Assembly (NCBI GenBank): GCA_022796475.1
Contig: JAAWIS010000009.1
Span: 1 to 64,000 of the forward strand
DNA length: 64,000 nt
Origin: Lachnospiraceae bacterium
GTDB lineage: Bacteria > Bacillota > Clostridia > Lachnospirales > Lachnospiraceae
Reading direction: 5' to 3'
Within the stretch, counting starts at the first letter, position 1. The number at the start of each line of letters is the position of its first letter. Of the stretch, positions 1 to 9,187 are shown piece by piece. Both the position numbers and the translations under genes were made by a program. Under the pieces are notes generated by a model. The model made no database searches, was not told the origin of the DNA, and worked only from the letters and a program-made list of their open reading frames with translations.

Positions 1-1
1 T

Positions 2-121
2 ACCGATATGGCAGACGAGATCACTGCATTCACGAAGAACAACATTCTTCTGCAGGCATCTCAGTCCATGCTGGCACAGTCCAACTCTGTACCGCAGAGC
101 ATCTTAAGCCTGCTTGGCTAA
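2..121 (+). CDS. Flagellin, C-terminal end (partial)
   Basis: The window opens inside a reading frame whose last 40 residues are visible and end in TAA at 119-121. They contain the conserved flagellin C-terminal helix pattern: [13 protein letters not shown], then [12 protein letters not shown] and the terminal SILSLLG. This is the D0 segment that packs inside the flagellar filament core. The 5' part lies outside the window. The next genes downstream are glycosyltransferases, which commonly sit beside flagellin genes and modify flagellin. The assignment rests on this short but very characteristic tail. Confidence 0.93.
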   Translation, partial: TDMADEITAFTKNNILLQASQSMLAQSNSVPQSILSLLG

Positions 122-133
122 TTAAGCAATTTC

Positions 134-155
134 CGGCCTGGCTGAGGCCAGGCCG
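134..155 (+). terminator. GC-rich hairpin after flagellin
   Basis: A perfect 9-bp stem (CGGCCTGGC / GCCAGGCCG) with the 4-base loop TGAG lies 13 bases after the flagellin stop and is followed by a short weak T run. It could be the flagellin terminator or an mRNA 3' stabilising hairpin. Confidence 0.65.
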
Positions 156-174
156 CAGTTTAAAGAGGGCCTAT

Positions 175-222
175 GACAAAAAGCCATTTCAAAAGCCAAA
201 AGCTGAGAAATGGCTTTTTGTC
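175..222 (+). terminator. Intrinsic terminator, perfect 16-bp stem
   Basis: GACAAAAAGCCATTTC at 175-190 pairs perfectly with 207-222, and the 3' arm contains TTTTT. The A and T runs on both arms allow termination in either direction. It separates flagellin from the first glycosyltransferase, so downstream expression would depend on read-through or a separate promoter. Confidence 0.75.
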
Positions 223-253
223 GTTGTGCAGCATTTGCATAGGAGGATAAAAG

Positions 254-1603
254 TTGAAGCCAAAAAAGCGTATCCGCATATCCCAATGCATGATTGTAAA
301 AAATGAGGAAGCAAACATTGAAAAAGCCTTATCCTGGGGAAAATCGGTAATGTGGGAACAGATTGTGGTGGATACCGGATCCACCGATGGTACGGCAGAA
401 TTAGCGAAGAAGCTGGGAGCCAAGGTATTTTTCTTTGACTGGATCAATGATTTTGCAGCGGCAAAAAATTATGCCATAGAACAGGCAAAGGGTGACTGGA
501 TTGCCTTTTTTGACGCCGACGAGTACATGGTTTTACAGGATGCCAGAGATATGTACCGTGTGCTGGAGGGACTGGCGCCAAATTCATACAATGCCATTTC
601 CACCGGCTGCCAGAATCTGGATGATGAGGGAAAGGTATTTTCTTCCGGAACTCAGATTCGGATCTTTCGAAATACTCCGGATATCCGGTATCGCAGAAGA
701 ATCCATGAGCAGCTAGTATCCCTGTCCGGGAAGGAGCTTTTCATCGGCGACATTTCCAATGAAATTTCTTTTTTCCATACCGGCTATCAGAAGAAGGCCT
801 TAGAGGGAAAAGAGAAAAAGGGAAGAAACCGGAAACTGATTCAGGAGGAATTGGAAAAGGATCCGAAGGATCATGAAATGCTGGGATATATGGGAGATGA
901 ATGTTTCGGAGATGGTGAGATCTGTGAGGCAAAAAAGTGGTATCAGAAATCCATTGAACAGATGCCCCTAAGTCTTCCGGACTATGACCAGAGAAGTGCA
1001 TACACCTTTACTCAGCTTCTTACCATATTAGTCAGACAGTGGGGAAATCCAGGGGAAAATCTTCAGGAGAACATTTCAGAAGAGCTCCGGGCCGTATACG
1101 GACAGGCAGTAAAGCGGCTTCCAAAAGAAGGGGATTTTGACTATATTTTGGGAAAGTGGTATGCCGGCAGAAACCAGGCAGAGAAGGCGGCAGAACATTT
1201 GAAGCTGGCCATAAACAAGCTGGAAACTTACGGCTGTTATAACAAAGCCCTTCTTTTGGCAGGGAATCTTCTGGAAGTTTACGGTCTTTTGGCCCGGTGC
1301 TGTTATGAAACAGGAGAAATTCAAACCTGCATTTCTTATAGTGTAACCTACTTAAAATATGATAAGTATGGGATGGCTGTACTGTCACGGCTTATGAAGG
1401 CGCTGATTCCCTGTGAAAGAGGAGAAGAACCAGAAGCAGATAAAGGAGCCCTGGAACTGTTTATGAAGCTGTATGACAGTTCCTCTTTAAAGGACAGGCT
1501 GTTTCTGATTAAGACGGCAGAGAAATCCGGCTGTATCCAATTAGCCGGTTTTTTGGCAGAGCAGCTATGTTCGCCAGAGGAACGGATGAGCATGGGGCTG
1601 TAA
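254..1603 (+). CDS. GT2 glycosyltransferase with C-terminal helical repeats (paralogue 1 of 3)
   Basis: 449 residues, starting at TTG 254 with AGGAGG at 241-246 seven bases upstream. The N-terminal ~200 residues are a GT-A family 2 domain: ISQCMIVKNEE, then VDTGSTDGT (nucleotide binding) and the metal-binding DADEY motif. The rest is helical and TPR-like (MLGYMGDECFGDGEICEAKKWYQKSIE). Such enzymes transfer sugar from a nucleotide-sugar donor. Two close paralogues follow immediately, and flagellin is directly upstream, so O-glycosylation of flagellin in the cytoplasm is the likely role; this is inference from context. Acceptor and sugar cannot be read from the sequence. Confidence 0.85.
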   Translation: MKPKKRIRISQCMIVKNEEANIEKALSWGKSVMWEQIVVDTGSTDGTAELAKKLGAKVFFFDWINDFAAAKNYAIEQAKGDWIAFFDADEYMVLQDARDMYRVLEGLAPNSYNAISTGCQNLDDEGKVFSSGTQIRIFRNTPDIRYRRRIHEQLVSLSGKELFIGDISNEISFFHTGYQKKALEGKEKKGRNRKLIQEELEKDPKDHEMLGYMGDECFGDGEICEAKKWYQKSIEQMPLSLPDYDQRSAYTFTQLLTILVRQWGNPGENLQENISEELRAVYGQAVKRLPKEGDFDYILGKWYAGRNQAEKAAEHLKLAINKLETYGCYNKALLLAGNLLEVYGLLARCCYETGEIQTCISYSVTYLKYDKYGMAVLSRLMKALIPCERGEEPEADKGALELFMKLYDSSSLKDRLFLIKTAEKSGCIQLAGFLAEQLCSPEERMSMGL

Positions 1604-1650
1604 AAGGAATCAGCAGATAACGGAATACAGGATAACAGGGAGGTGACCGT

Positions 1651-3000
1651 ATGAAGGGATATCAGTCATCAAAGAAACCAAAGCAGGTAAGGATTTCCCA
1701 ATGCATGATTGTGAAAAATGAAGAGAAGAATATTGAGCGGGCTCTTTCCTGGGGCAGGGGAATTGTAACAGAGCAAATCGTAGTGGATACCGGCTCCACA
1801 GACAGAACAGTAGAAATTGCTGAGAAATTAGGAGCCACAGTTTACCATTTTGACTGGATTGACGATTTTTCCGCTGCAAAAAATTTTGCTATCAGCAAGG
1901 CAGCCTGTGAATGGATTGCATTTTTAGATGCAGATGAATATTTTGCGAAAGAGGATGGAGCAAAGATTCTGCCTCTTTTAAACCAGCTTCAGAATTATGA
2001 CTGCGAGGCAGTGGTGACTGCCTGGATTAACCTGGAGGAAGACGGAAGTATCATATCCGTGGATACCCAGATCAGGATATTCCGAAACCGCCCGGATCTG
2101 CGCTACTGCAGCCGGATCCATGAGCATTTGGATAAAGGCGGAAAGAAAATTAAGGCCTGGGATGGAGTAAAGGATCTGTCCATCTATCATACCGGTTACG
2201 GGAAATCGGCCGTGAAAGAAAAGGTGGATACAGGGAGAAATACCAGGCTGATTTTGGCGGAGCTTGCAGATCATCCGGATAATTATGAGATGTGGGCTTA
2301 CCTGGGAAATGAATATATGGGGCTTGGCCAGTGGGAAAAGGCTGAAGATGCTTACCGGAAATCGGTGGAGCGGATCCCGGAAGATAAAAAGGGAGAGTAC
2401 AGCGTAACCACTTCGGATGTTTATTTCCGGCTCCTTGAGATGTTAGTGATTCATCCCGTAGTAGATGAAGCGGAACTGCTGCAGGTTTATAAGCAGGCCT
2501 CAGAGGGCTGGCCGGAGGACGGAAACTATGATTATGTCATGAGCCGTTTTTATGTGGGAAACCACCGTTATCAGGAAGGAGAGCAGTTTCTCAGGCAGGG
2601 CTTAAGAAAACTGGAAAAATTTGGAACGGCATTTAAATCTGGAACCTTATCTGCAAAGATCGGGGAAGTTTATGAAATGTTGGCAATCTGCTGCTATCAC
2701 AACGGAAATCCAGGGGAGTGTGTCCGGCTTGGCACTGCACTGCTGAAAGAAAACCCCTATATGACAAATACAGTTATGATTATGATTTCTGCTTTTCGGG
2801 ATGATATGAAAAAAGCTGCCAGGGGAAAAGAAGGCGCCTTAGAAGTAGCGGCATTTTTTGAACGGTCATTTTATAATTTCGGACAATTAAAGGATAAGCT
2901 TTTGATTTTAAAGGCTGCCATGGCAGTAGATTACCCGGAACTGGTTCAGGTTATGAGAGGGCTTTTCAGCCCGGAAGAACTGCAGATGGCAAAGCTGTAA
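1651..3000 (+). CDS. GT2 glycosyltransferase with C-terminal helical repeats (paralogue 2 of 3)
   Basis: 449 residues, ATG at 1651 with the strong ribosome site GGAGGTGA at 1639-1646. It has the same architecture and many identical blocks as the preceding gene: ISQCMIVKNEEKNIERALSW, VDTGSTDRTVEIA and the metal-binding DADEYF. TPR-like helices follow (MWAYLGNEYMGLGQWEKAEDAYRKS). It is even closer to the third paralogue, so the three arose by tandem duplication. The 47-bp gap to the previous gene suggests one operon. Probable flagellin glycosyltransferase; the different copies may add successive sugars or act on different sites (inference). Confidence 0.85.
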   Translation: MKGYQSSKKPKQVRISQCMIVKNEEKNIERALSWGRGIVTEQIVVDTGSTDRTVEIAEKLGATVYHFDWIDDFSAAKNFAISKAACEWIAFLDADEYFAKEDGAKILPLLNQLQNYDCEAVVTAWINLEEDGSIISVDTQIRIFRNRPDLRYCSRIHEHLDKGGKKIKAWDGVKDLSIYHTGYGKSAVKEKVDTGRNTRLILAELADHPDNYEMWAYLGNEYMGLGQWEKAEDAYRKSVERIPEDKKGEYSVTTSDVYFRLLEMLVIHPVVDEAELLQVYKQASEGWPEDGNYDYVMSRFYVGNHRYQEGEQFLRQGLRKLEKFGTAFKSGTLSAKIGEVYEMLAICCYHNGNPGECVRLGTALLKENPYMTNTVMIMISAFRDDMKKAARGKEGALEVAAFFERSFYNFGQLKDKLLILKAAMAVDYPELVQVMRGLFSPEELQMAKL

Positions 3001-3074
3001 AATTCAAATGGTTTCTGGCAGATTTAGAGGGGATGAGCCAGGCAGGACACGAAAAGAAAGAATGGGGTGTTTCA

Positions 3075-5762
3075 TTGAAGCAGACAAAATGGGCAAGGAT
3101 TTCCCAGTGCATGATTGTAAAAAATGAAGAGAAAAATATCGAACGTGCCCTTTCCTGGGGAAAAGGCATTGTGTCAGAACAAATTGTGGTAGATACAGGC
3201 TCCACAGACAGGACAGTGGAACTTGCTTTGCAGCTTGGTGCTAAGGTTTATCAGTACGATTGGATTGATGATTTTTCGTCAGCCAAGAATTTTGCTATTA
3301 GCAAGGCAGCCTATGAGTGGATTGCATTTTTAGATGCAGATGAATATATTACAGAAGAGGACGGGAAAAAACTTCTGCCTCTCTTAAACCGGATTCAAAA
3401 TTATCAGTATGACGGTGTTCTTACAGGCTGGATTAACCTGGACGATGATGGAAGGGTTTTATCCATGGATGCCCAAATGCGGATTTTCCGGAATCTTCCG
3501 AAACTTCGCTATCATGGCCGGATTCATGAACATTTAGTAATGGAAGGCCGCCGGGTGAATGCCTGGGACGCTATCAGGGAACTTCCGATTTTTCATACAG
3601 GCTATGGAGCTGCAGGAAGAAAAGAAAAACAGGAAAGCAAACGGAATTACAAGCTGATTCAAAAGGAGCTTGCAGATCATCCGGATGACTATAAAATGTG
3701 GGGCTATTTGGGAAATGAATATGAAGCCTTCCAGAATTGGGATCAAGCAGAGATGGCTTACCGGAAAGCAATTGAGAAGATGCCTGGGGAGGCAAGAGGG
3801 GTATATGATGTAACTACCTCTCAAGTTTATTTCCGGCTGATGGAACTTCTTCTGGCCCGTCCTCCTGTAAAGGAAGAAGAGGTGCTGGAATTTTACCGGC
3901 AGGCCCGGGAAGGCTGGCCGGAGGAAGGCGATTACGACTATCTTTTGGGCAGCCACTATGTGTCCCGCGGAAATTATGCAGATGGGGAAGGGCATTTGCT
4001 GCTGGCCCTAGATAAATTAGAAAAATATGGATCCTCTTTAAAATCCGGCCTTCTTTCGGCTGGCATTTCAGAGGTTTATGAAATGCTGGCATCCTGCTGC
4101 TATTATAATGGGAATCCTCAGGAATGTGTCCGTATCAGTACCGCATTGCTGAAAGAAAACCCTTATCGGGAAAATACCATTGCTGTCATGATTTCCGCTT
4201 TTCGGGATGATATGGAAAAAGCAGGAAAGGGAAGGAATGGTGCCTTGGAAGTAGCGGCGTTTTTGGGAAAGTCTTTTTACAGCCTTCGGGATTTAAACGA
4301 TAAAATATTTCTGTTCAAGGCATCTAAGAAGGCAGGCTATCCGGAATTAGTTCAGGTGATTCGCTCTCTTTTTACCCCTGAAGAGCTTATAGATGCGAAA
4401 GCAGAAATTGGCCAGGGGATGGATGATAATCTGAAAAAAGAAGAGAAACTGGATCCCTCAGTGAATATGCAGGAAGGCAGGCAGGCAAACACGCTGCCAA
4501 ACCCGCAGTCGGCTTCCAAACCGCAGCCAGGCACTCAGCCAGAGGGAAAACTCAGGATTGCTCTGTTTTATTCCGGTGTAGAGTCCTTTAACTTTTTCAC
4601 GGATCAACTGGCAAAAGAGCTGCAAAAGAAAGGGCATCAGATTTTTATTTATGATTTGCTGAATCCGCCGGAGGAGAATCCCCATTCCCTTAAAAATTTC
4701 CGCCAGTTTACGGAACAGAAGGTAGATGCAGCAATTTGTTTTGACGGCTTTGGAACAAGAGAAGACTGGCTGATGGACATGTGGAACAGGCATGATGCTT
4801 ATGTAGCTGATGTTTTGATGGATCCGCCTTTCCGGTTCCATCCTATGCTGGAACACCATCCAAACCGATACCATATGTTTTGCTGTGACTGGGAACATGT
4901 GGAATATGTAAAGAAATACTTTAGCCAAATGGCCCCGTATGTGGCATTTATGCCCCATGCAGGAGTTGTGCCGGATCCGGATGTGCCCATAGTTCCTTAC
5001 CGTCATCGGAAATATGATATTCTGTTTTGCGGCACCTATTATCGCCCTCAGGACAAGCTTCTGGAAACGAAGTCACTGTTTCCTGGGGATGATGAAATGT
5101 ATAAGATTTATGAAAACATTTATAAAAATTTGATTGCAGACAGTGACTTAACCATAGAACAGGCCCTTTTAACTACATTAGATCGGCTTTTTTTGGAAGT
5201 GCCAATGGATTCGTTAAAGGTAATGCTAAACCGTTCCGTTCATTTAGACTGGGCGATCCGGATGTACCAGAGAGAGCGGGTGGTAACTGCTTTAGCCGAA
5301 GCAGGGCTTGAACTTTACCTGCTGGGCCGGGGCTGGGAGAATCATCCCGTTTCCGGATTCCCAAATGTCCATCGAATCGATGATCGGATCCCTTATGGAG
5401 ATACCTTATCCTATATGGCAGATGCAAAAATCAACTTGAATGTAATGCCCTGGTTTAAAGCAGGAACCCATGACCGTATTTTTAATACGTTGCTGCAGCA
5501 TTCCCTGCCTCTGACCGATTCGAGCCTTTGGATTACAGAAACCTTCCGGGACGGGGAAGATATCGCCTTGTTTGATTTAAAACATTTAGAAAAACTGCCA
5601 GATATGGCGAGAAGTCTGTTAGCGGATCCGGTGAAAGCAGAAAAGATAATTGAAAAAGGATATGAGAAGGTAAGAAAGAATTTCACTTGGGAGCATTGTA
5701 CCCAGTGGCTGCTGGAGGCAATAGAAGGGCAGAAATGCTGTGAAAGTCCTGCCGCCCAATAG
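3075..5762 (+). CDS. Bifunctional glycosyltransferase: GT2 + TPR-like + CgeB-like GT-B domain (paralogue 3)
   Basis: About 895 residues from TTG 3075; an ATG at 3033 gives 909 but has no spaced ribosome site, and the TTG gives the same N-terminus as the paralogues. Residues ~1-440 repeat the GT2 plus helical-repeat unit (VDTGSTDRT, LDADEYITEEDG). A low-complexity linker rich in P, Q and K (about 450-500) leads into a GT-B domain of the DUF3880/CgeB type (KLRIALFYSGVES; PHAGVVPDPD; FCGTYYRP; a C-terminal region with DADAKINLN-like spacing and THDRIFNTLLQ). Two transfer steps are therefore combined in one polypeptide. Flagellin decoration is inferred from position. Confidence 0.85.
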   Translation: MKQTKWARISQCMIVKNEEKNIERALSWGKGIVSEQIVVDTGSTDRTVELALQLGAKVYQYDWIDDFSSAKNFAISKAAYEWIAFLDADEYITEEDGKKLLPLLNRIQNYQYDGVLTGWINLDDDGRVLSMDAQMRIFRNLPKLRYHGRIHEHLVMEGRRVNAWDAIRELPIFHTGYGAAGRKEKQESKRNYKLIQKELADHPDDYKMWGYLGNEYEAFQNWDQAEMAYRKAIEKMPGEARGVYDVTTSQVYFRLMELLLARPPVKEEEVLEFYRQAREGWPEEGDYDYLLGSHYVSRGNYADGEGHLLLALDKLEKYGSSLKSGLLSAGISEVYEMLASCCYYNGNPQECVRISTALLKENPYRENTIAVMISAFRDDMEKAGKGRNGALEVAAFLGKSFYSLRDLNDKIFLFKASKKAGYPELVQVIRSLFTPEELIDAKAEIGQGMDDNLKKEEKLDPSVNMQEGRQANTLPNPQSASKPQPGTQPEGKLRIALFYSGVESFNFFTDQLAKELQKKGHQIFIYDLLNPPEENPHSLKNFRQFTEQKVDAAICFDGFGTREDWLMDMWNRHDAYVADVLMDPPFRFHPMLEHHPNRYHMFCCDWEHVEYVKKYFSQMAPYVAFMPHAGVVPDPDVPIVPYRHRKYDILFCGTYYRPQDKLLETKSLFPGDDEMYKIYENIYKNLIADSDLTIEQALLTTLDRLFLEVPMDSLKVMLNRSVHLDWAIRMYQRERVVTALAEAGLELYLLGRGWENHPVSGFPNVHRIDDRIPYGDTLSYMADAKINLNVMPWFKAGTHDRIFNTLLQHSLPLTDSSLWITETFRDGEDIALFDLKHLEKLPDMARSLLADPVKAEKIIEKGYEKVRKNFTWEHCTQWLLEAIEGQKCCESPAAQ

Positions 5763-5775
5763 CACAATAGGCACT

Positions 5776-5852
5776 TAAGTTCAGGGATACCAAGAGCGCC
5801 CGCCAGATTCTTTAAATGTAGCGGATGTCTGCTGCCGGGCGCATGAAGGTTC
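5776..5852. repeat. Dispersed palindromic repeat, copy A
   Basis: The segment begins TAAGTTCAGGGAT and ends GCGCATGAAGGTT. Its core can fold through GCGCCCG near 5796 and CGGGCGC near 5836. A diverged copy with the same ends and core occurs at 26912-26985. Both lie in intergenic DNA next to TTCACAGGAA-like sequence. It behaves like a REP/MITE-type element; family unknown. Confidence 0.65.
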
Positions 5853-5909
5853 ACAGGAAGGTTCTGAATCCTGCCTTTGAAGAAAAAAAGAAAAAAGAAA
5901 AAAGAAAAT

Positions 5910-5950
5910 AAGAGCGTGTCTGAAAACTGCGCTGCATCAGACACGCTCTT
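5910..5950. terminator. Bidirectional terminator between converging operons
   Basis: AAGAGCGTGTCTGA (5910-5923) pairs perfectly with 5937-5950. Read on the minus strand it is followed by a long T-rich tract (complement of 5881-5909), so it mainly terminates the chemotaxis operon; it can also stop transcripts from the plus-strand glycosyltransferase genes. Confidence 0.85.
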
Positions 5951-5971
5951 TCTGCGGATTCTTTAACTTTT

Positions 5972-7003
5972 TTAGTTTTCTGTATTCAGCGACACAGCCC
6001 ATAAAGGCCCTCCGCTGTCATAGCTTCGTTTCAACTCATCGATTAGCTGCTGCAGGTTCCATTCTTTGGTGCTGTTTTCATAGCTGGCAGGATCGGCAAT
6101 ATATACATTTCCGCTTTCTGTTAATTGTGCAATAATAATAAAATGGCCGTTATCCGTTAATGTTCCCTTACCCATTAAGGCCACAAGAACATGGTGGGAG
6201 CGGAGCAGCTCCTCTGCCTTTTCTGCGGTGCGTTCCGATACGCTTTCTACATTCAGCCCGAAAGCAGAAAGGCTTTTTGGAATTAAATTATGGTAGGATC
6301 CGCCTCCTGCAGCAAAACAGCCGTTTTCAGCAGACCAGTCAGCCATCTCGATGGGACTTACGCTGGCAGTGCCAAAGCTGTTGATCAGCATGGATACGCA
6401 AACTGGTCCGCAGCCATATTTGCTTATGGGATCAGAACCGCCGTAGAGATAAGATTTCCACCGAAGATCTCCCTGATTGTAATATAGCATAGGCCCGATT
6501 GCCGTATCCAGAATACAGGAATAGATGGAATCGTCCTGAGGAGGAAATACCGGTTCTGAGGTAAAATCAGAAACATTCCCCACATCCGTAGTACGTATCA
6601 TATAGGAAACGGTGTCCTTATTTTCTTCATCAGTCAGCATTGCCTGGTCTGTATCATCTTTTTGAAAAAAAAGTTCATTTCCCCATTCCTGCAGACGGGA
6701 AACTCCTGCTGTTACATGATTTGACACATCCTCCAATGTGAAAGGGTGAAAGTAGGCAAATAAACTGATTACCACAGCAGAGGACATAACAGCAATCCCT
6801 CCAGTTATTAGTTTTTCTGCCATGCTTTTTTGAGAGCGGCGCTTTTTTTTGTCTGGTTTAGCCGGAGCAGCCATATGGTTTCGATTCCTGCCATTTGCTG
6901 CAGTTGACTGACGGATCGGTTTAGGAATGTTATATTTTGCGGCCGGGTCAGAATGTCGAACCAGATTAGCCTGTACTCTGTTATTGCCGATTTTTCTTGG
7001 CAT
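5972..7003 (-). CDS. Membrane-anchored C39-like cysteine peptidase
   Basis: 343 residues. A basic N-terminal ~60 residues precedes one transmembrane helix at ~64-85, giving a probable cytoplasm-in, domain-out topology. Residues ~170-335 match the peptidase C39-like family: catalytic Cys198 in KYGCGPVCVSM, His287 in NGHFIII and Asp304 in IADPAS. C39 domains cleave bacteriocin leaders when fused to ABC transporters; stand-alone anchored forms like this have mostly unknown substrates. It starts only 6 bp after cheB, with an AAAGGA ribosome site inside the cheB end, so it is probably the last gene of the che operon. A function in chemotaxis is not established. Confidence 0.8.
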   Translation of the reverse strand: MPRKIGNNRVQANLVRHSDPAAKYNIPKPIRQSTAANGRNRNHMAAPAKPDKKKRRSQKSMAEKLITGGIAVMSSAVVISLFAYFHPFTLEDVSNHVTAGVSRLQEWGNELFFQKDDTDQAMLTDEENKDTVSYMIRTTDVGNVSDFTSEPVFPPQDDSIYSCILDTAIGPMLYYNQGDLRWKSYLYGGSDPISKYGCGPVCVSMLINSFGTASVSPIEMADWSAENGCFAAGGGSYHNLIPKSLSAFGLNVESVSERTAEKAEELLRSHHVLVALMGKGTLTDNGHFIIIAQLTESGNVYIADPASYENSTKEWNLQQLIDELKRSYDSGGPLWAVSLNTEN

Positions 7004-7009
7004 ATAGGA

Positions 7010-8200
7010 TTATCCTTTCGCAAGCTGGGACATGACAACCTGAGGAATATTGCTCAGTGATGCCTGCTGGCAGACAGCTCCGATCTTATAAGCTTCCATA
7101 GGCATTCCATAGACTACGCAGCTTTCCCGATCCTGGCCGATGGTATAGGCTCCGGCCTTTCGCATCCGAAACATGCCGGCAGCTCCGTCAGCCCCCATTC
7201 CTGTTAAAATTATGCCGATTGCCCGGTTTTTTACGTTGGCAGCAACGGAATCAAACAGTACATCTACAGAGGGCTTATGACCGCTTACCTTTGCTTCTTC
7301 TGTACAGCTTACGGAATACCCGGAACCTAGACGGACCACCCGCATCTGCAGGCCGCCGGGAGCTAAAAGAATCAGCCCAGGCTGTACTTTGTCACCATGG
7401 CTGGCTTCTTTTACCTGCATGTTGCAGAGGCGGTTCAGACGTTCCGCATACATGGCCGTAAAGCCGGGAGGCATATGCTGGGTAATCACAATACCTGGCA
7501 TCTTGGCAGGAAACTGCCGAACCACTTCCAGGATAGCTTCCGTTCCTCCGGTAGAAGCGCCAATGGCAATTAAGTCATAATGAGCAGAGTGAACCGGAAG
7601 ATTACTAAAGTGCTGAGAGGAGAGAGGAGCCGGCTGGCTGATGGGTGATTTCCGTAAAGCCGGGGAATTGGCAAACAGATTTGCCGAGGCTGTGTTTTGC
7701 GGATAATTTGGAATACTTCCTGAAGAGGTACTGCCAGCAATATGTCCATTTCCGAAAGGTGCAGAAGAGGATTGGCCTGTTTTAAAGGATCCAGGCAGGC
7801 GAACCTTGGCATTTGCACCTACAGAGAGCTTGGTTCGCAAAACTGAGATAAAGGAATCTTTGCTGTTATTCTGCTCCATATCCGGTTTGCGGACGAAATC
7901 AATGGCTCCGGCAGCCATGGCATCAAATACACGAACATTTAAAGAGGAAACTAAAATAACAGGAACCGGATGAGAAGGAAGAACTTCCTTCAAAAAATCT
8001 AATCCGCTCATACCTGGCATTTCAATATCTAAGGTCATGATATCCGGCTTCAGAACAGGGAGTTTTGCTTTGGCATCCAAAGCATTAATGGCATATCCAG
8101 CCACTTCAAACCTGGGATCCGCACCAATATTCTGAATCAGCCAATTCCGGAATAAGATGGAATCATCTACTATCATAACACGGATTTTCTGTTTCACCAT
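7010..8200 (-). CDS. cheB: Chemotaxis response regulator / protein-glutamate methylesterase
   Basis: 396 residues from ATG 8200, preceded by GAAGG; a longer frame to 8251 lacks a ribosome site. Residues 1-120 are a receiver domain (IRVMIVDDS, phospho-acceptor Asp58 in DIMTLDIEMPGM, SSLN, lysine in VRKPD). A serine/proline-rich linker of ~60 residues leads to the C-terminal methylesterase domain with the catalytic triad motifs AIGASTGG (Ser), ITQHMPPGF (His) and TGMGADGAAG (Asp). It removes methyl groups from, and deamidates, chemoreceptors after phosphorylation by CheA. Part of cheA-cheW-cheR-cheB. Confidence 0.96.
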   Translation of the reverse strand: MVKQKIRVMIVDDSILFRNWLIQNIGADPRFEVAGYAINALDAKAKLPVLKPDIMTLDIEMPGMSGLDFLKEVLPSHPVPVILVSSLNVRVFDAMAAGAIDFVRKPDMEQNNSKDSFISVLRTKLSVGANAKVRLPGSFKTGQSSSAPFGNGHIAGSTSSGSIPNYPQNTASANLFANSPALRKSPISQPAPLSSQHFSNLPVHSAHYDLIAIGASTGGTEAILEVVRQFPAKMPGIVITQHMPPGFTAMYAERLNRLCNMQVKEASHGDKVQPGLILLAPGGLQMRVVRLGSGYSVSCTEEAKVSGHKPSVDVLFDSVAANVKNRAIGIILTGMGADGAAGMFRMRKAGAYTIGQDRESCVVYGMPMEAYKIGAVCQQASLSNIPQVVMSQLAKG

Positions 8201-8309
8201 AATAACCTTCTTTCTGACCTTCGCAGCAAAATTTATTTGATAAAAGAACATTCATAAATAGGAGATTGCACAGCAATCCCCTATTAGCAATTATTCTATA
8301 TATCTTTAA

Positions 8310-9128
8310 CTACGGGCCTGTTTTTTGGTAGATTGCAGGCTGAACATAATTATATGGGCAGGTAGCCTTAGTCAGCCCTTCGGAATGGCCGATAAAAAGG
8401 TGGCCTCCCGGAACGGTGGCATTGTAAAAACGACGCACTAAAGCATCTTTCGTATCCTGGTCGAAATAAATCATAACATTACGGCAGAAAATTAAATCGA
8501 ATTTCTTTTTAAACTGAATGGGATCCATAAGGTTAAAAGTACGGAAGATTACATTCTGTTTAATTGCCGGAGCCACAGCATAGCGATCTTTATCGGCTTT
8601 TACGAAATATTTCTGCTGCCAGGCAGGTGGAAGAGAAGCAACACTTTCACCACTGTAAGTTGCATGAACAGCAGTATTTAAAATTTTGTTGGAAATATCA
8701 GTAGCCAAAAGCCGGGTGTCCCACTGAGAAGCTTTTGCTCCAAAATATTCCTTTAAGTACATGGAAATCGTATAAGGTTCTTCCCCGGATGAACAGCCAG
8801 CGCTCCAAATACAAAGAACTTTGTCTTTGGCATGTTTTTTCTCTAAGTCGGGAAGGATTACATCCCAGAGATATTTAAAATGTTCTTCTTCTCTGAGAAA
8901 GTAAGTGTAATTTGTTGTAAGTTTATTCAGCATAGCCGTGACCATATCAGAGTCACGGCCTGATAAAATTTCATCTACATAAGCGGAAAAATCTTTAAAG
9001 CCCTGGGAAGTCAGCGTATTGGAAAGCCGGCTTACAATTAACTGCTTTTTTTTGCTTAAATCAATTCCGTAATTTTTCTTAATGTAGGTGTAAAGCCGCT
9101 GAAAATCATGATCTGTTAGTGTCAGCAT
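8310..9128 (-). CDS. cheR: Chemoreceptor methyltransferase CheR
   Basis: 272 residues from ATG 9128, chosen because GAGGTG lies six bases upstream; an in-frame GTG at 9137 is the alternative. The N-terminal helical CheR_N domain (LTDHDFQRLYTYIKKNYGIDL) is followed by the SAM-binding domain with LCIWSAGCSSGEEPYT, TDIS, and FDLIFCRNVMIYFD, all hallmark CheR motifs. It methylates glutamates on methyl-accepting chemotaxis proteins. Located between cheB and cheW in the same minus-strand operon. Confidence 0.96.
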   Translation of the reverse strand: MLTLTDHDFQRLYTYIKKNYGIDLSKKKQLIVSRLSNTLTSQGFKDFSAYVDEILSGRDSDMVTAMLNKLTTNYTYFLREEEHFKYLWDVILPDLEKKHAKDKVLCIWSAGCSSGEEPYTISMYLKEYFGAKASQWDTRLLATDISNKILNTAVHATYSGESVASLPPAWQQKYFVKADKDRYAVAPAIKQNVIFRTFNLMDPIQFKKKFDLIFCRNVMIYFDQDTKDALVRRFYNATVPGGHLFIGHSEGLTKATCPYNYVQPAIYQKTGP

Positions 9129-9187
9129 GGTCCCCACCTCTGTTTTGCTAGTTTAGATTCTTAAATTCAGCTGTCAGCCCGTTTCGT

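Noticed and set aside
741..1001. Frames antisense to the glycosyltransferase genes
   Set aside because: Shadow frames of strongly supported genes, with no ribosome sites and no conserved motifs.
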